Below, one piece after another: positions 1 through 11,256 of a stretch of DNA of 64,000 nucleotides. Below the pieces are notes generated by a model. The model did not search any database, was not told the origin of the DNA, and was given only the letters and a program-made list of their open reading frames with translations. Both the position numbers and the translations under genes were made by a program. This DNA comes from Chloranthus sessilifolius (Eukaryota; Streptophyta; Magnoliopsida; Chloranthales; Chloranthaceae): the NCBI GenBank assembly GCA_021018995.1, contig CM037593.1, forward strand, positions 10,134,088 through 10,198,087, given 5' to 3'. Within the stretch, counting starts at the first letter, position 1, and each line of letters opens with the position of its first letter.

Positions 1-606
1 TGGACATGTCAAAACCATCTACTTTGTCAGTTTTTTGTAGCCTAACATTCCATGCATATAGTATGGCAGGTCCCGTCATATGAAAAACGTCTCTACTATC
101 AAAGTGGAACTCTTGGGTTGCACAATACCCCGCTTGTTTGTCTCCATTTCGTCCAACCTGCATTAATCCTATTTGAGGTGTCTTCAAATCCATTATCTAA
201 TTGTAGGGTCTAAATACTGAAATCCGTGGCTATGTGGCACTAGATAAAATCCTTCTTGAGCCTGTCATGTTCACCAAAGTTGTACTTCATATATCCTGTC
301 TTTGTTATGCTAATTTTCAAGTTTCTTGACTCTTAGACACCCATATTCTAGCTTATCATATACTTGTTTCCTTGTTTGAGTTATTAGTGCTACATCATCC
401 ACAAATAACATGCACCATGAAATTTTTTCTTGTATGTCTATTGTTGATGCATCCAGGATTAGGGCAAACAAATAGGGGCACAAGTCAGATCTTTGATTCA
501 GTCTAACTTCGATAAGGAATTCATTCATCTCTCCATGCGTAGCTCTTACGCCAGTTACTGTTAGTGGGTGTGTATGTAGTTGGTTAGTGGTGTTAGTAAG
601 GGACAT
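1..606 (-). pseudogene. RTE-type LINE reverse transcriptase remnant
   Basis: Read on the minus strand, this encodes part of a non-LTR reverse transcriptase. The palm region (about 606 to 330) has a degenerate R-x-D-L-C-P-Y-L-F-A block, where the family normally reads QGS-A-L-SPYLF, and the catalytic box reads FVDD instead of the usual FADD. Further downstream (about 190 to 20) is the family's C-terminal stretch with [15 protein letters not shown] and a broken AMLYG-x-ECWA-like segment. These blocks fit the plant RTE clade rather than L1. Stop codons and frameshifts separate the pieces, so it is dead. The element runs off the left edge of the window, so its 3' end and tail are not visible. Confidence 0.75.
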
Positions 607-1782
607 ACTATTATTTCTCTATTTCTTTAGTATAGCGGCTAGTGGGGATTCTAAACCTAGTTAAGCCATTCTCTAGTAACTCTATTTCTTATATTCTCCT
701 CATCAATCTAAGCCCTAATCCGCCACACCTCATCAAATCTAATCTTCTTCTAACCTAAGATCTCTATTTGGTATCAAAGCCTTCAAAATCAACCTTGACC
801 CTTGCCTGTGACATGCCATTGGTGAGTCGGAATGTAACTGCTGACGACAACCCTATGTTATTTTGTTGACCCTTTTACTCGAGATGGATATAATTTGAGA
901 GGTATTTGTTACTCTCATTTGCAGTTATTTTTCAGAAAATTTTTGGGATTGATTGATCTAAGTTATATCAAAATTTCTGTTTTCTCCATAACGAGGGATG
1001 TTCACGATTGTTTGGGCCTAGGATAATCTAGTTGACATTAAAAAAAAACCCTTTAAAAAGGTTTATCCATGGTTGAAAATCTCGGATTCCAACAATGGTT
1101 CAAAATCTCGGATTCCGACAATGTACATTCAGGCCTTCATATGGAAATTTCCAAAATTCCGGCGGAACATTGACCAATGTACCGGCCGGTACAAAATTAT
1201 TTATTTAAATAAAATCTTAAAAATCACAAAAAATTCAGGAAAATCTAATTTTTTTGTTTAAAAATTTTCGATTTTTTTTAACGATAGTGACCTCTTCTTT
1301 AGCCAATTTCTAGGCTTTTACATGATATTTATTTCTGCGTTTATTAATTTGACATAAAATGACTTATGTTTTCATACATTGACATAAATACGCATAAGTA
1401 CAATGCATAAAATTATAAAATTAAACAAGAGGAATGAGTGTAGCACTAATTTATGGTCACAGAGAGTTCTTGCCTGGTTCTTCTTCATCATTATCTACCA
1501 AAGCTACTAATCGTATGACCCAAATCATCTTATTGGGATTGATAAGATTCTTTATCTCCTCTTCCTTCAATCCCTCCACCTAGTGCTGTACATCGTCATA
1601 AATCCATTGGGCAACGCCTCTAGAATGTTGAATGAGGCTAGATTAAAGGAGTCAAGGTCTCGGTGGATTATCCTTCATATCGTCATCACTCCGGCCTATC
1701 TATCTTACAAGGATTTTTGGTGGATTTACATTGATTATCCGCCAATATTACGTTGAATGAAGCTAGGTTTAAGGAGGCAAGG
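607..1782. other. Unassigned repeat-rich stretch with a primer-binding-like site
   Basis: No gene is recognised here. At 769-780 the sequence TGGTATCAAAGC differs by one base from the initiator-tRNA primer-binding site used by plant LTR elements, so an LTR end could lie just upstream; I could not find a partner LTR. At 1068-1130 a segment containing ATGGTTGAAAATCTCGGATTCC is repeated imperfectly. Its start resembles the termini of the hAT MITEs at 4201 and 48210. Around 1628-1660 and 1755-1782 a GCTAG-TTAAGGAG-CAAGG motif is duplicated. The second copy is the target of the chromovirus that follows. Confidence 0.35.
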
Positions 1783-2379
1783 TGATGGGACATTCGATTC
1801 ATGCAATTGCCTGTAACTTATCGGGGGCGAAAGAAGACTGCAAAAGTGAATAACGACTCAAATTCGAAGGACTAAGTGCGTTTTGGTCGATCGATTGATC
1901 CTAGCTAGTCGATCGATCGTTTGAGGACAGAGGACATAGTATTTTGGGTGCAATTATTCCTCTTAGTTGATCAATCAATTCTGAATTGTCCATTGATCGA
2001 CTCCAGAATTGATCGATCGATCGCTCGAGATATGACAAGATTTTAGTTTTTTTGGCAAAATTTGCCGTTTTAATGTCTTAAGTTTTTAGGACTTCTTTTT
2101 TTCGAGTTGGGGTTTGGTTAGCCTATTTAAAGGCATGTAAAAACAACTTTTATTTTAATTGATGGTTAATGAAAATTTACTTTGCAAAGTTTGAGAGTTT
2201 TGTGATTAAACTTTTTGTGAGGGAGTGATTCTCTCAACTGAAGAGCGATTCTTCGTCCCAAGTGCGGTTTAGCGCGAGGCCAACTTTTCCTCCTCTATCT
2301 TCTTTTGATTTACGAGTTGTGTAAGTATCGTAACCCTAACCTATCCCTTCACCATTAAAATCATTAGTTGTCTTGTTTT
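1783..2379 (+). repeat. Truncated 5' LTR of the chromovirus
   Basis: This aligns with 7252-7875 of the 3' LTR, sharing the TGATGGG start, GATCGATC-type palindromes (1888-2030), a TATTTAAAGG promoter-like box (about 2123), and the downstream GTGATTCTCTCAAC and CTTCGTCCC stretches. Similarity stops near 2379, where about 270 bp of LTR end, the primer-binding site and gag should follow. Instead, after some 35 bp of unrelated sequence, homology resumes in the gag-protease region. This is the signature of one internal deletion. Confidence 0.85.
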
Positions 2380-2415
2380 TTCTAAAAAAACTAAAATCCC
2401 CTCATATTTCGCGCA

Positions 2416-4736
2416 GGAATCTCTTACCCCGTTGAGGAAGGTAATACCTCGCAGGCTCTTGTGGTTAGATGTGTTCTAGGCCAGCCTAAAGAGAGTAATG
2501 ATTAGCGGTGGGATAACATCTTTTAGTGCGAGGCCAAGTGTGGTGAGAAAGCTTGTCGAGCCATAGTCGATAGTGGAAGCTATACCAATGTTGTTTCTGA
2601 GAGTGCAGTTCCTTGCTTAGGGCTTGCACCCGTAGCTCACCCACGACCCTATAAAATTGCTTGGGTTGATTCTTCATCAATCCCAGTTTCACGAAGGTGT
2701 CAGGTTCCTATACAATTCGGCTCGTATAAAAACACCTTGTGATGCGACGTTGTGCCTATGGATGTGGGGCATATCATCCTTGGGAGGCCGTGATTGTATG
2801 ATATGGATGTTACATTGTTCGGGAGATCGAATGTGTGTTCTTTCACACACTACGAAAATAAAATCAAAATCAATCCTTTACCTCCTAGAGCACCTAGTGT
2901 GAAAACGAACAAGTCAAATGATAAAGGCCTAATTGAGAGAGAGAAGACATCTAAGGCCTTTCATATCATTAGCCCTCTAGAGTTTAAACAAGGTGCTAAG
3001 ATAGGGGACATTGTCTATGTCCTTGTTACAGTTGAAACACCCAAAGAGTTAAGTGTTGAGTGTCCGAAAGAAGTTGAACCGATAATGAGTGAATTTCGGG
3101 ACTTCTTTCCCAAAGACCTTCTGGATGAATTACCCCCTTTACGGAACATCCAACACGGCATTGATTTGGTTCCCGAATCTACTTTACCTAACGTGCCCCA
3201 CTATCCCATGAATCCATCCGAACATTCAGAGTTAAAAAGGCAAGTTGATGAACTTCTCCAGAAGGGATTCATTAAGGAAAATATGAGTCCATGTGTCGTG
3301 CCAGCTCTGCTCACACTCAAGAAAGATGGAACTTGGAGAATGTGTGTTGATGGCCGCGTTATTAATAAAATCACGGTCAAGGATCGGTTCCCTATACCGA
3401 GATTGGATGACATGTTGGACATGATGGTTGGTGCCACTATATTTTCAAAGATTGATCTGAAGAGTGGATATCATAAAATCTGAGTTCGTCCAGGCGACTC
3501 CCGGGGACGAATGGAAAACTTCCTTTAAAAACAAGGATGGTTTATATGTGTGGTTTGTCATGCCTTTCGGGCTTTCAAATGTCTTGAGCACATTTATGCG
3601 AATCATGACACAGGTGTTGAGGCCTTTCATAGGCAAGTTCCTTGTGGTTTATTTCGATGACATCCTTATTGATAGTAATAACAAGGAACAACACTTAAGC
3701 CACTTAAGGCAAGTTTGTATGACTCTCAGAGGAGAAAAGTTATACGCGAACCTAAAGAAGTGCACTTTTATGTCACAGAGCATTGTTTTCTTAGGGTTTG
3801 TCGTAACCTCTAAAGGAATGATTGCGAACCCCGAAAAGGTCGAGACTATTGTAGAAGGGCCTGAACCTCAGAACATTCACGAAGTCCGTAGCTTCCATGG
3901 GTTAACCACTTTTTACAGGAGGTTCATCCGTTATTTCAGTACGGTAACATCCCCTATCACCGATTGCATAAAAAAGGGGAGTTTACATGGAAACGTGCTG
4001 CGATAAAAGCCTTTAAGGAGATTAAGTCTTGAATGATTGAAGCTCCGGTCATGTGCCTTCCTGACTTTTCTAAGGTCTTTGAGGTAGCGTGTGACACATC
4101 CGGCGTAGGTATTAGATTAGAGTTAAGCCAAGAGGGCCACTCAATAGCTTATTTCAGTGAGAAGCTAAATGAGGCCAAACAGACATACTCTACCTACAAC
4201 CATGGGTTAAAAATCATTACCGATAATCGTATCGTCAGAAACTCCAAAAGCGATGCGATTGAATGTATCGTTCGATACATTCAATACATTTGAATGTATC
4301 GAACGATACATTCAATGTATCGTTCGAGTCCAATACCGATACGTATCGGTATCGGACGATATTTTGATCCATGCCTACAACAAATGATTCTATGCGGTAG
4401 TTCAATTTCTTAAATACTGGAAACACTATCTGCTACCACATGAATTTGTCTTGTTATCTGATCATGAAGCCCTTAGATTTTTGCGTTCCCAAAAGAAGTT
4501 AAACCTGCGACATGCGAAATTGGTTGAGCAACTTTAAGGGTTTACCTTTGTGCTAAAACATAGGGCTGATGTAGAGAATCGAGCTGCTGACGCGCTTAGC
4601 CGTAGAGTGGCGACGTTGCACTCATTGAGTGTTGAGGTGGTCGGATTCGATCATCTCATAGATAATTATCCCACATGTTCGGATTTTGGTGAAGAGTACA
4701 CCTCACTTCTGAGTAGACAGTCTGTGAAAGAGTAAG
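2416..4736 (+). pseudogene. Chromovirus pol, first half: protease, reverse transcriptase, RNase H
   Basis: The protease spans about 2530-2810; its active site reads IVDSGSYTN (DSG), followed by the family's VPMDVGHIILGRP-like segment in shifted frame. Reverse transcriptase spans about 2990-4000, with [32 protein letters not shown] and the catalytic YFDD box (3649-3660), all normal for Ty3/gypsy. A stop near 3481 splits the fingers from the palm. The thumb and connection region (about 3700-4010) has FLGF and FYRRFI. RNase H begins at about 4060 with FEVACDTSG, is cut by the MITE at 4201-4373, and resumes with FYAV...HYLLPHEFVLLSDHEAL and RHAKLVEQL through about 4600. Several frameshifts and stops make it non-functional. 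Confidence 0.9.
4201..4373. mobile_element. hAT-type MITE, 173 bp, inserted in the RNase H region
   Basis: Termini are CATGGGTTAAAA on the left and, reverse-complemented, CATGGATCAAAA on the right. The 8-bp sequence CCTACAAC flanks both sides exactly (4193-4200 and 4374-4381); an 8-bp duplication is the hAT signature. The interior is made of palindromic variants of TGTATCGTTCGATACA and CGATACGTATCG. A 200-bp relative with its own 8-bp duplication lies at 48210-48409. It has no coding capacity, so it must have been moved by a transposase from elsewhere. It inserted after the chromovirus did. Confidence 0.9.
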
Positions 4737-4759
4737 CATACCGTACAGAATGAGTATTT

Positions 4760-6008
4760 GAGTATTCGTTCCAAAAACACTGCTTGTGTATTCCCCGCAC
4801 CACTTTACGAGAGTTTCCTGTTTGAGAATTACACATTGGAGGGGTTGCCGACCACTTTGGTCGCAACAAAACCATTGCATTGGTTGAAGACTGATTTTAT
4901 TGGACCAATCTCACATGAGATGTTGTCAAAATCATCAACCAGTGTCGTGTTTGTCAACTGGCAAAATAAAAAAGCCAAAACACAGGGTTATACACATCGT
5001 TACTTGTGCCCACTCTCAGTGGCAAGACCTATCAATGAACTTTGTGCTAGGCTTCCCCAAGACCTTCCACAAACACGATTCGGTGTTCGTCGTCGTGGAC
5101 CGTTTTTCGAAAATGACCCATTTCATCTCATGTTCGAAGACCTCAGATGCAAGTAACATTGCTACACTTTTCTTTAATGATGTTGTTCGTCTGTACGGTT
5201 TGCCTAAAACTATAGTGTTTGATTGTGATGTCAAGTTTGTCAGTTACTTTTTTACGCGGGACAAGACCCTAAACTAAGTGTGTGTGATGAATTAATTAAT
5301 TGCCGAAATTAAATTAAATTAATTCGAACAATAAACCTGAAAATAACGCGTTTACCTTAGGGCTTCATTGTTTTTCATATAAAAGATCACGTTCAGGTTC
5401 AAGAAAGGGTCCAGCCTTTGCGCTAGATCCGTTAGATTTGTGGTGTGGATCGGTCCTAGTGGTAGAACTCTAGGTTTTCAGATTAGGGCGCTCGTAGTTC
5501 AATAATGGGATCGTTGGTTTTCTCTGGGGTTTTGAATGTCAGGGTGTTTCTGGTCGGATGGCTGGATTTAGGATTTGTAAGATGGGTTTGAATCGATGGC
5601 TCTTATGGAAACTAGGTTTTATGGTTTTCTGGGAGAATCTAGGTTGTTGATGATTGATACGCAAGCAGGAGATAAATTCAAAGAAAGGGATAGAAAGAAG
5701 ATAGATTTTGGACTTTACACCCTTGGCTTCACACTAAACCCTTCTCGGGAAACGAAGATTCACTCTCTGAAAATGCTCATCTCAAGCGAGGAAGCAAAAA
5801 ACTCTTTTCATTAATCAAAAACTAATTACATTGTTTTTCTTAATGATCTTATATAGGAGGCCTTAAAATAAAAGAAAACCCTAAAACAATTAAATAATAA
5901 AAGAAAACTTTAATCCTGAAATTTAAATTCGAATTTTGACAGAATTTTAATCTGCGCGATTTCGATTGATCAAAAGAGACACTCGATCGATCGAAATTCA
6001 ATCGATCG

Positions 6009-6054
<46 letters not shown>

Positions 6055-7215
6055 TCCAGAATGAAGTCTCTTTCTCGCCGCTCTCGCCGCCGTCGATTGA
6101 TCGAAATATGGGGTCGATCGATCGAAATTCCTCTCTAGTCATCGTCGCCGATCGAAATATGGCTTCGATCGATCGAAGTAGGGAGTCGATCGATCGAATC
6201 ATTGAGTCGATCGATTGACTGCACAGTGCACAAATTCTTCTCCTTCTCCTGGTTTTGATTTCCGTTCCGCTTCTTCTTGATTGGAAAATCTGTTGCGGCC
6301 CGAATCTACGGCTCTCGATCTTGGCGTCCCGCATCACTTTTGGAAGACATTGTGGCACAAAATGGGGCTAGGCTTCAATTTTCGTTTGCATATCATCCCC
6401 AAACTGATGGGCAAATTGAGGTTGTAAATCGGAGTTTAGGTAATTTGTTACGGTGTCTAGTAGGTGAGCATATTAGGAGTTGGGATTCCATCTTGCCTGT
6501 AGTGGAGTTTGCATACAATAATTCGGTAATAGAACCACAGGTATGGGTCAATTTCAAATCATGCATGGTTATAAACCTAGGACGCCCGTAGACCTAAGCC
6601 CAATGTCAGTCCACCAGAGGTCGTCAGAGTCTGCATCCACATTTGCACATCGCATTCATGAATTGTATGCTGAGATTAAAAGAATAATTAATGTGAACAA
6701 TGAAAAATACAAAATTTTTGCAGATTCTCATAGAAGGTTCAAAAAATTTCAGGAGCATGATTTTGTGATGGTTCAGACTAGGCCTAAGCGATTCCCTCAA
6801 GGGATTGCTAAGAATTTACAAGCTCGTGGTGTTAAACACTATAGTATTTTGAAGCGTACCGGTTCTAACGCTTATATCCTAGATTTACCGCCAGAATTGG
6901 GGATTAGCACGACTTTCAACATGGAGGATCTCGTTCCGTTCCATGGCCATTCAAACATCCCACCCAACCCATTTGAACCGTCTATATCCGATGTCACCCT
7001 TATTTCTCTACTCATCCCATTACCTCCACCCACACGACCATATCGTGAGATCATTAAGATGTTTTGGAGGATCAGATTGTGTCCACCAGCCAAGGGGGAC
7101 TTCAAAAGTACCTTGTCAAGTGGAAGAGCAAAGTCGATTCGGAGAATACGTGGATAACAAGAGAGGAATATCAATAGATCGATCCGGATCTCCTCGATCA
7201 TTATCACAACTAATA
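4760..7215 (+). pseudogene. Chromovirus pol, second half: integrase and chromodomain
   Basis: The N-terminal integrase part (4790-5000) is degraded. The catalytic core starts near 5020 with [15 protein letters not shown] and the first aspartate in [13 protein letters not shown]; the second lies in VFDCDVKF (family SDRDVKF). The core is interrupted at 5252-6336 by a solo LTR. It resumes with FWKTLW and AYHPQTDGQIEVVNRSLGNL, which contains the catalytic glutamate, then the GKRY-type tail to about 6930. A chromodomain follows at about 7065-7213: LQKYLVKWKSK, then ENTWITREEYQ, with a stop where family members usually have R. Chromodomains steer integration to heterochromatin marks in this group. 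Shifted frames make the protein non-functional. Confidence 0.88.
5252..6336 (-). mobile_element. Solo LTR (1.08 kb) nested in the integrase gene, opposite orientation
   Basis: CTTTT is duplicated on both sides (5247-5251 and 6337-6341), and removing the insert rejoins the integrase reading frame exactly. The ends read TTACGCGGGAC on the left and GTCCCGCATCA on the right, nearly perfect inverted termini of the TG...CA type with one end worn. On the minus strand there is a CCTATATAAG box near 5850. Downstream of it is sequence similar to the LTR of the host element (TTGATTAATGAAAA, GAGTGAATCTTCGT, GGTTTAGTGTGAAGCCAA), so it is a related family. GATCGATC palindromes cluster at 5980-6220, with a long (TA)n tract at 6013-6055. 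A solo LTR arises by recombination between the two LTRs of a full element. Confidence 0.85.
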
Positions 7216-7251
7216 TTTATCTGGGATGAATCCTTCTAACCCAGGGATAAT

Positions 7252-8151
7252 TGATGGGGACATCCTATTCAAGCAACCGCCCGTAACTTAGCAGAGGCGA
7301 AAGAAGACTGTAAAAGTGAAGAACGACTCAAATTCGAAGGACTAAGTGCGTTTTGGTCGATCGATCGATCCCAGCTGGTCGATCAATCGATTGAGGACAG
7401 ATGACATAGTACTGTGGGCACAATTATTCTTCTCAGTTGATCGATCAATTCCGAATTGTTGATCGATCGATTATGGGTAGAGCCTTCGGACTTTTTACTT
7501 ATTTCTCAGGCGATCGATCGATCACGTGAAATATGAGGGGATTTTAATTTTTTTGGCAAAATTTGCCGTTTTAGTGTTTTAAATTTTTAGGACTCATTTA
7601 TTTCGAGTTAGGGTTTGGTTAGCCTTTTTAAAGGCTTGTAAAAACAATTGTTATTTTAATTGATGGTTAATGAAAATTTGCTTTGCAAAGTTTGAGAGTT
7701 TTGTGATTAAACTTTCTGTGAGGGTGTGATTCTCTCAACCGAAGAGCGATTTTTCGTCCCGCGTGCTGTTTGGTGCAAGGCCAACTTTTCCTCCTTATCT
7801 ATCTTCTTTTGATTTACGAGTTGTGTAAGTATCGTAACCCTAACTTATCCCTTCACCATTAAAATCATTAGGTGCCTTGTTTTCGCTCGGAATCGAAAGA
7901 ACCCGCTTGCGAGTTCGTTCGACGCCCTAAAACTGTCAGAGATCTAGTCGTTAGCTAAGAACCTTAATCTTCTAGATCCGATAGGGGACGTATGCGAAAG
8001 TAACACTATTTTGGGCCGGAATTAAATTGTTTAAATGAATTTCTTGGTATTTTTTGTGATAATTTGTTAAGGAAAATTTTCTTTTAATTGTTTAAATTAA
8101 TTTGCTATTTAATCTCAGCCCTAGCATTGCATTGCGTTAGTTTACGCCTCA
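7252..8151 (+). repeat. Intact 3' LTR of the chromovirus (900 bp)
   Basis: It starts TGATGGGGACATC and ends GCCTCA just before the CAAGG duplication. The 3' portion (7880-8151) is missing from the left LTR but matches the LTR of the second chromovirus (43630-43886), confirming the boundary. It contains GATCGATC palindromes (7357-7525), a TTTTTAAAGG promoter-like box (about 7625), and a leader-like region with CCTAACTTATCCC. No strong polypurine tract is seen just upstream, which reads ACCCAGGGATAAT. Confidence 0.88.
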
Positions 8152-8156
8152 CAAGG

Positions 8157-9570
8157 TCCCAAGTCGCAAAGAGTGAGGTAGAGAGGAGAAAGGAAGTACA
8201 AAGAAGAGAAACTAAAGTGAGAGAATGGGCTTTTTGGGCAAACATATGGTGCCACTTTAAGAGGCACCTTCTTCATTAAAAATTTAAAATTCCGTTCAGT
8301 AGAACGGAATTTTGAATTACAGCTGAAACAACCAGTAAGTTGGTTGTCTCAGGCGGTAAATGGTGGTGATGTAATTATACATGCATGTGTGGGTGCATAG
8401 TGTTCGCATTCATTGGGTGTGTGTGGAGTAAGTTATAGACTTACTCCAATTAGCGTAGTTTCTTTCTCCTAAAATCAGTGATGTATAGAGTACAATATAT
8501 ATTAATAATTGCATGGGGAAGAGTGCTAAGCTAGCAACTCAACCCTAATTTATCCTCTCTTTCTTTTCTTCTTCACCAAACCCTAATCCTAACTTACTTT
8601 CAACCAAATTAACTTGGTTTCAGAGAATTGTTACCCGCGTCCTCTCTCTCTCTCAACCTCGCCGGAGATCCGCCAGCTTTGACCGGTGATCAGCTGATTG
8701 CGATCAGATTTTTGTGGGGAGTAAGCTCCCACCTGCTAAATCTGATAAGATTCCCTTCTATTAACAGAGGGTTCATGATTGCCTTTGTAAATGTATCCTC
8801 TGTGTGGAACTGGAATACTAGTGTTTTCAGATCCATCAACCCTATATGAAGTGAGTCCTCAGTCCTCACTCTTCTAGACACTGTACACCCAAGCCATTAC
8901 ACACTAGTCATTCTGGTGTTGGAGCACTGGCCAATTGCACAATAGGACTTCAGGTATAGAACCCATTGTCTTCTCATTTCTTTCGTAGTTCAACCAGGAA
9001 GTCGCATTCCAAGTTGCTGTATGTCAGCAACGTCTACCACCCTAGGTTTCAACTCCCCAGGGTTAATGTTGTGCGCTCCTCCCCCACGACGGTCCAACGT
9101 TGGATCTAAAGGGTACAGCTTCCTTTGTATAGCCTTTGTTTCTGCTCCAAAATTTTTGGCCCACAATCTCCACCCCCTCAAGTACTTCTACTTGGATGAG
9201 AGGCTTGCTTTAGAAGTCTGGTCTCCCCAAATTAACCTGCCCTTCACTAGTTGACTCTCCTCCTTTCTTCCATTGCAGCTCCAACCTGAAACAGGAGCTC
9301 ATATTAGAACACGGCTACAAAACCGGTGCCATTAGTGCAGTTGAATGACCGTCAGTGGTGAAGAAATGTCTGAAAACATTGAAGATGTGGCACTGTAACC
9401 CCAACATGAATCTCCGGTGCCCAGCAAGCAAAAAAAACACTTGCGAGATGCACATTTAGTCATCCTCTTCTTGATATACTTGATACATCCATGCAGAAAA
9501 TGGTTATTTAAATACTAAACTACTTATTGCCACATTGATATATAAAAAAATAACTTATTGCAACACATGT
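8157..9570. other. Unassigned stretch with two short hairpins and a primer-binding-like site
   Basis: No gene is recognised. Two clean stem-loops stand close together: AAAATTCCGTTC/GAACGGAATTTT with a 4-base loop at 8286-8313, and CAACCA/TGGTTG with a short loop at about 8327-8345. At 8615-8625 TGGTTTCAGAG differs by one base from the initiator-tRNA primer-binding site and is preceded by CT-rich sequence typical of a retroelement LTR end, so 8330-8614 may be an LTR. I could not find its partner. The region 8640-9480 contains short open frames in both directions without family resemblance. Confidence 0.35.
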
Positions 9571-9605
9571 TTTGTTTTTATTTTTATTTTTATTTTTATT
9601 TTTTT
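9571..9605 (-). repeat. LINE 3' tail of TAAAAA-like units
   Basis: On the plus strand this is five TTTTTA-like units plus a T run. On the element's strand it is the A-rich repeat tail that follows the 3' untranslated region and marks where target-primed reverse transcription began. Its position fixes the 3' end of the LINE. Confidence 0.8.
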
Positions 9606-9729
9606 GATTGGTAAACAGCAATATATTAAATCAAGGACAGTACGTAGAGGCTTAGCGAGGTGCTCAGTGGAACACAAACAGAAAGAAAACAACAGAGAAA
9701 AAGCAATAAAAACAAAGCATAAAAAAAAG

Positions 9730-11245
9730 TCAGGAAGTGTAGGATTCAAGCCAATCAGAATTGAAGCCCTCCTTGGCCCTCGACATCCAATCAACCATTA
9801 GGTCCTTGATAGCTTTCATGATTAAACCCACCGGTTTGCATCTTTTTCGAAAAATCCTTTCATTCCGCTCTCTCCAGAAGCCCCAAATCAAAGCATAGAG
9901 GCTCACTTTCCTGAAAGTGTCTCTAGCAGTAGCATCCCCCAACCTGTAGCCAGATCAGCTAGCTATCAGCAGAGGAATGTTATCAGGGAACACCCACGCC
10001 ACCCCAAAGGAGCTGAGGAGAATCACCCAAATTCGGTGCACAACCTTGCAGTGTAAGAAAATGTGACGCATTTTCCTCGTGCCGAAAGCAGAAAACGCAG
10101 ACATTCGGCATAATGTGCCCACATTTGATCAACTGATCCACAGTAAGAATACGGTTTCACACGAGACACCAACTGAAGAACTTGACCTTTGAAGGGATAG
10201 GCCTTTTCCAAAGAGAGATCCAGATATGGGAGACCAGCGGTCTAGATACCAGCGCATGAGAAAATGAGTTCACTGAGAATACTCCTTTAGAACTCAAAGA
10301 CCAGGATCTCAAGTCTCTATGGTTTATATTCTGCTCAACAGCATGAAGGAGAAACATCAGTTCCGCGTATTGCGCTATCTCAACATCCCTAAGATTTCTT
10401 TTGGTTTGTAAATAGTAAAGACCACACACGAAGCCCATTGATCTTCTCAAAGAACTTATCTACCAAACCCACATTTGGCGACACAACATTGTAGATAAGA
10501 GGAAAGGTATCTCTAAAGCATCAAATAACTAACCACACATCGTCCCAGAATCTAATTTGGTTATCGTATTCCCAACTAAAATGAATGAACTTCTGAAAAC
10601 TCGACATGATGGAGCAAATCCCTTTCCACCAATGAGACGTTCTCCTAGAAAGGGGAACATTCGTGTTGATACCCCCTTCCCCCTTCGACACACTGTATTT
10701 CTCAGCAAGGATAAGGAACCATAAACTATCCTTCTCTCCCTCATCCCCCGCTCTACACATCCATTTCCCCATTAAAGCCTTGTTGAACATCTCCAAGCTC
10801 CTAATAGCCAAACCTCCAAACTGACGAGGAAATTGGTAGATCTCCCAATTAATCAAGTGATATTTCTTATCCGTAGCCGCACCTTCCCAGAGAAAATCCC
10901 ATTGTATCTTCTCAAATACTGAAATGACAGATTTAGGGCAGGGGTTCATTGACATGTAGAACACCGGCATACTACTCAATACGGTTTTGACGAGGCACAA
11001 CCTGCCCCCACTGTTGAGGAGCTTCCCTTTCCATGTTGCCAACCTGCCTTCGAAGCGATGCACAACTGGATCCTTGTTCCTCGCGTGGGGGAGCGAACAC
11101 CCAAAGGAAGGCCTAAATACTTGATCGGGAACCTCCAGCTCTCTCGCCTTAGAGAGAAGAGCCCCTAACGCCTCACCAACCCTGTTAAAAAGAAGCGGGG
11201 AACTGGGCCCTGCCTGAGTCCTCTAAAATTTTTGAAATACTCATT
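9730..11245 (-). pseudogene. LINE ORF2 C-terminal half: RT thumb region and zf-RVT domain
   Basis: Minus-strand pieces in order: GLRQG-containing RT segment (about 11240-11165), YLGLPLG (about 11110), FEGRLATWKGKLLNSGGRL and FEKIQWDFLWEG (11040-10890), GGLAIRSLEMFNKALMGKW (10830-10760), then a zf-RVT region with FSVNSFSHALVSRP, PSKVKFFSWCLV, C-x2-C and H remnants (10290-10030), and LYALIWGFWRERNERIFR at 9900-9850. The stretch that should carry the FADD catalytic box between ALLSKAREL and YLGLPLG is absent. Multiple stops break the frame. Confidence 0.85.
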
Positions 11246-11256
11246 CGGGGTACAAT

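Larger units (their letters stand above)
1783..8151 (+). mobile_element. Ty3/gypsy chromovirus, internally deleted, with intact target-site duplication
   Basis: Both outer ends are LTRs of the same family, starting TGATGGG and ending CA. The 5-bp sequence CAAGG occurs directly before (1778-1782) and directly after (8152-8156), a perfect target-site duplication, so both outer boundaries are original. Coding order is protease, reverse transcriptase, RNase H, integrase, chromodomain, the Ty3/gypsy order, and the chromodomain marks it as a chromovirus. The 3' part of the left LTR, the primer-binding site and most of gag are missing between about 2380 and 2415. It also carries a 173-bp MITE and a 1.08-kb solo LTR inserted later. 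The copy is inactive and clearly old. A related copy starts at 42882. Confidence 0.9.

Noticed and set aside
5849..6358. Minus-strand 169-codon frame as a gene
   Set aside because: It lies wholly in the solo LTR and is driven by GATCGATC and (TA)n repeats.
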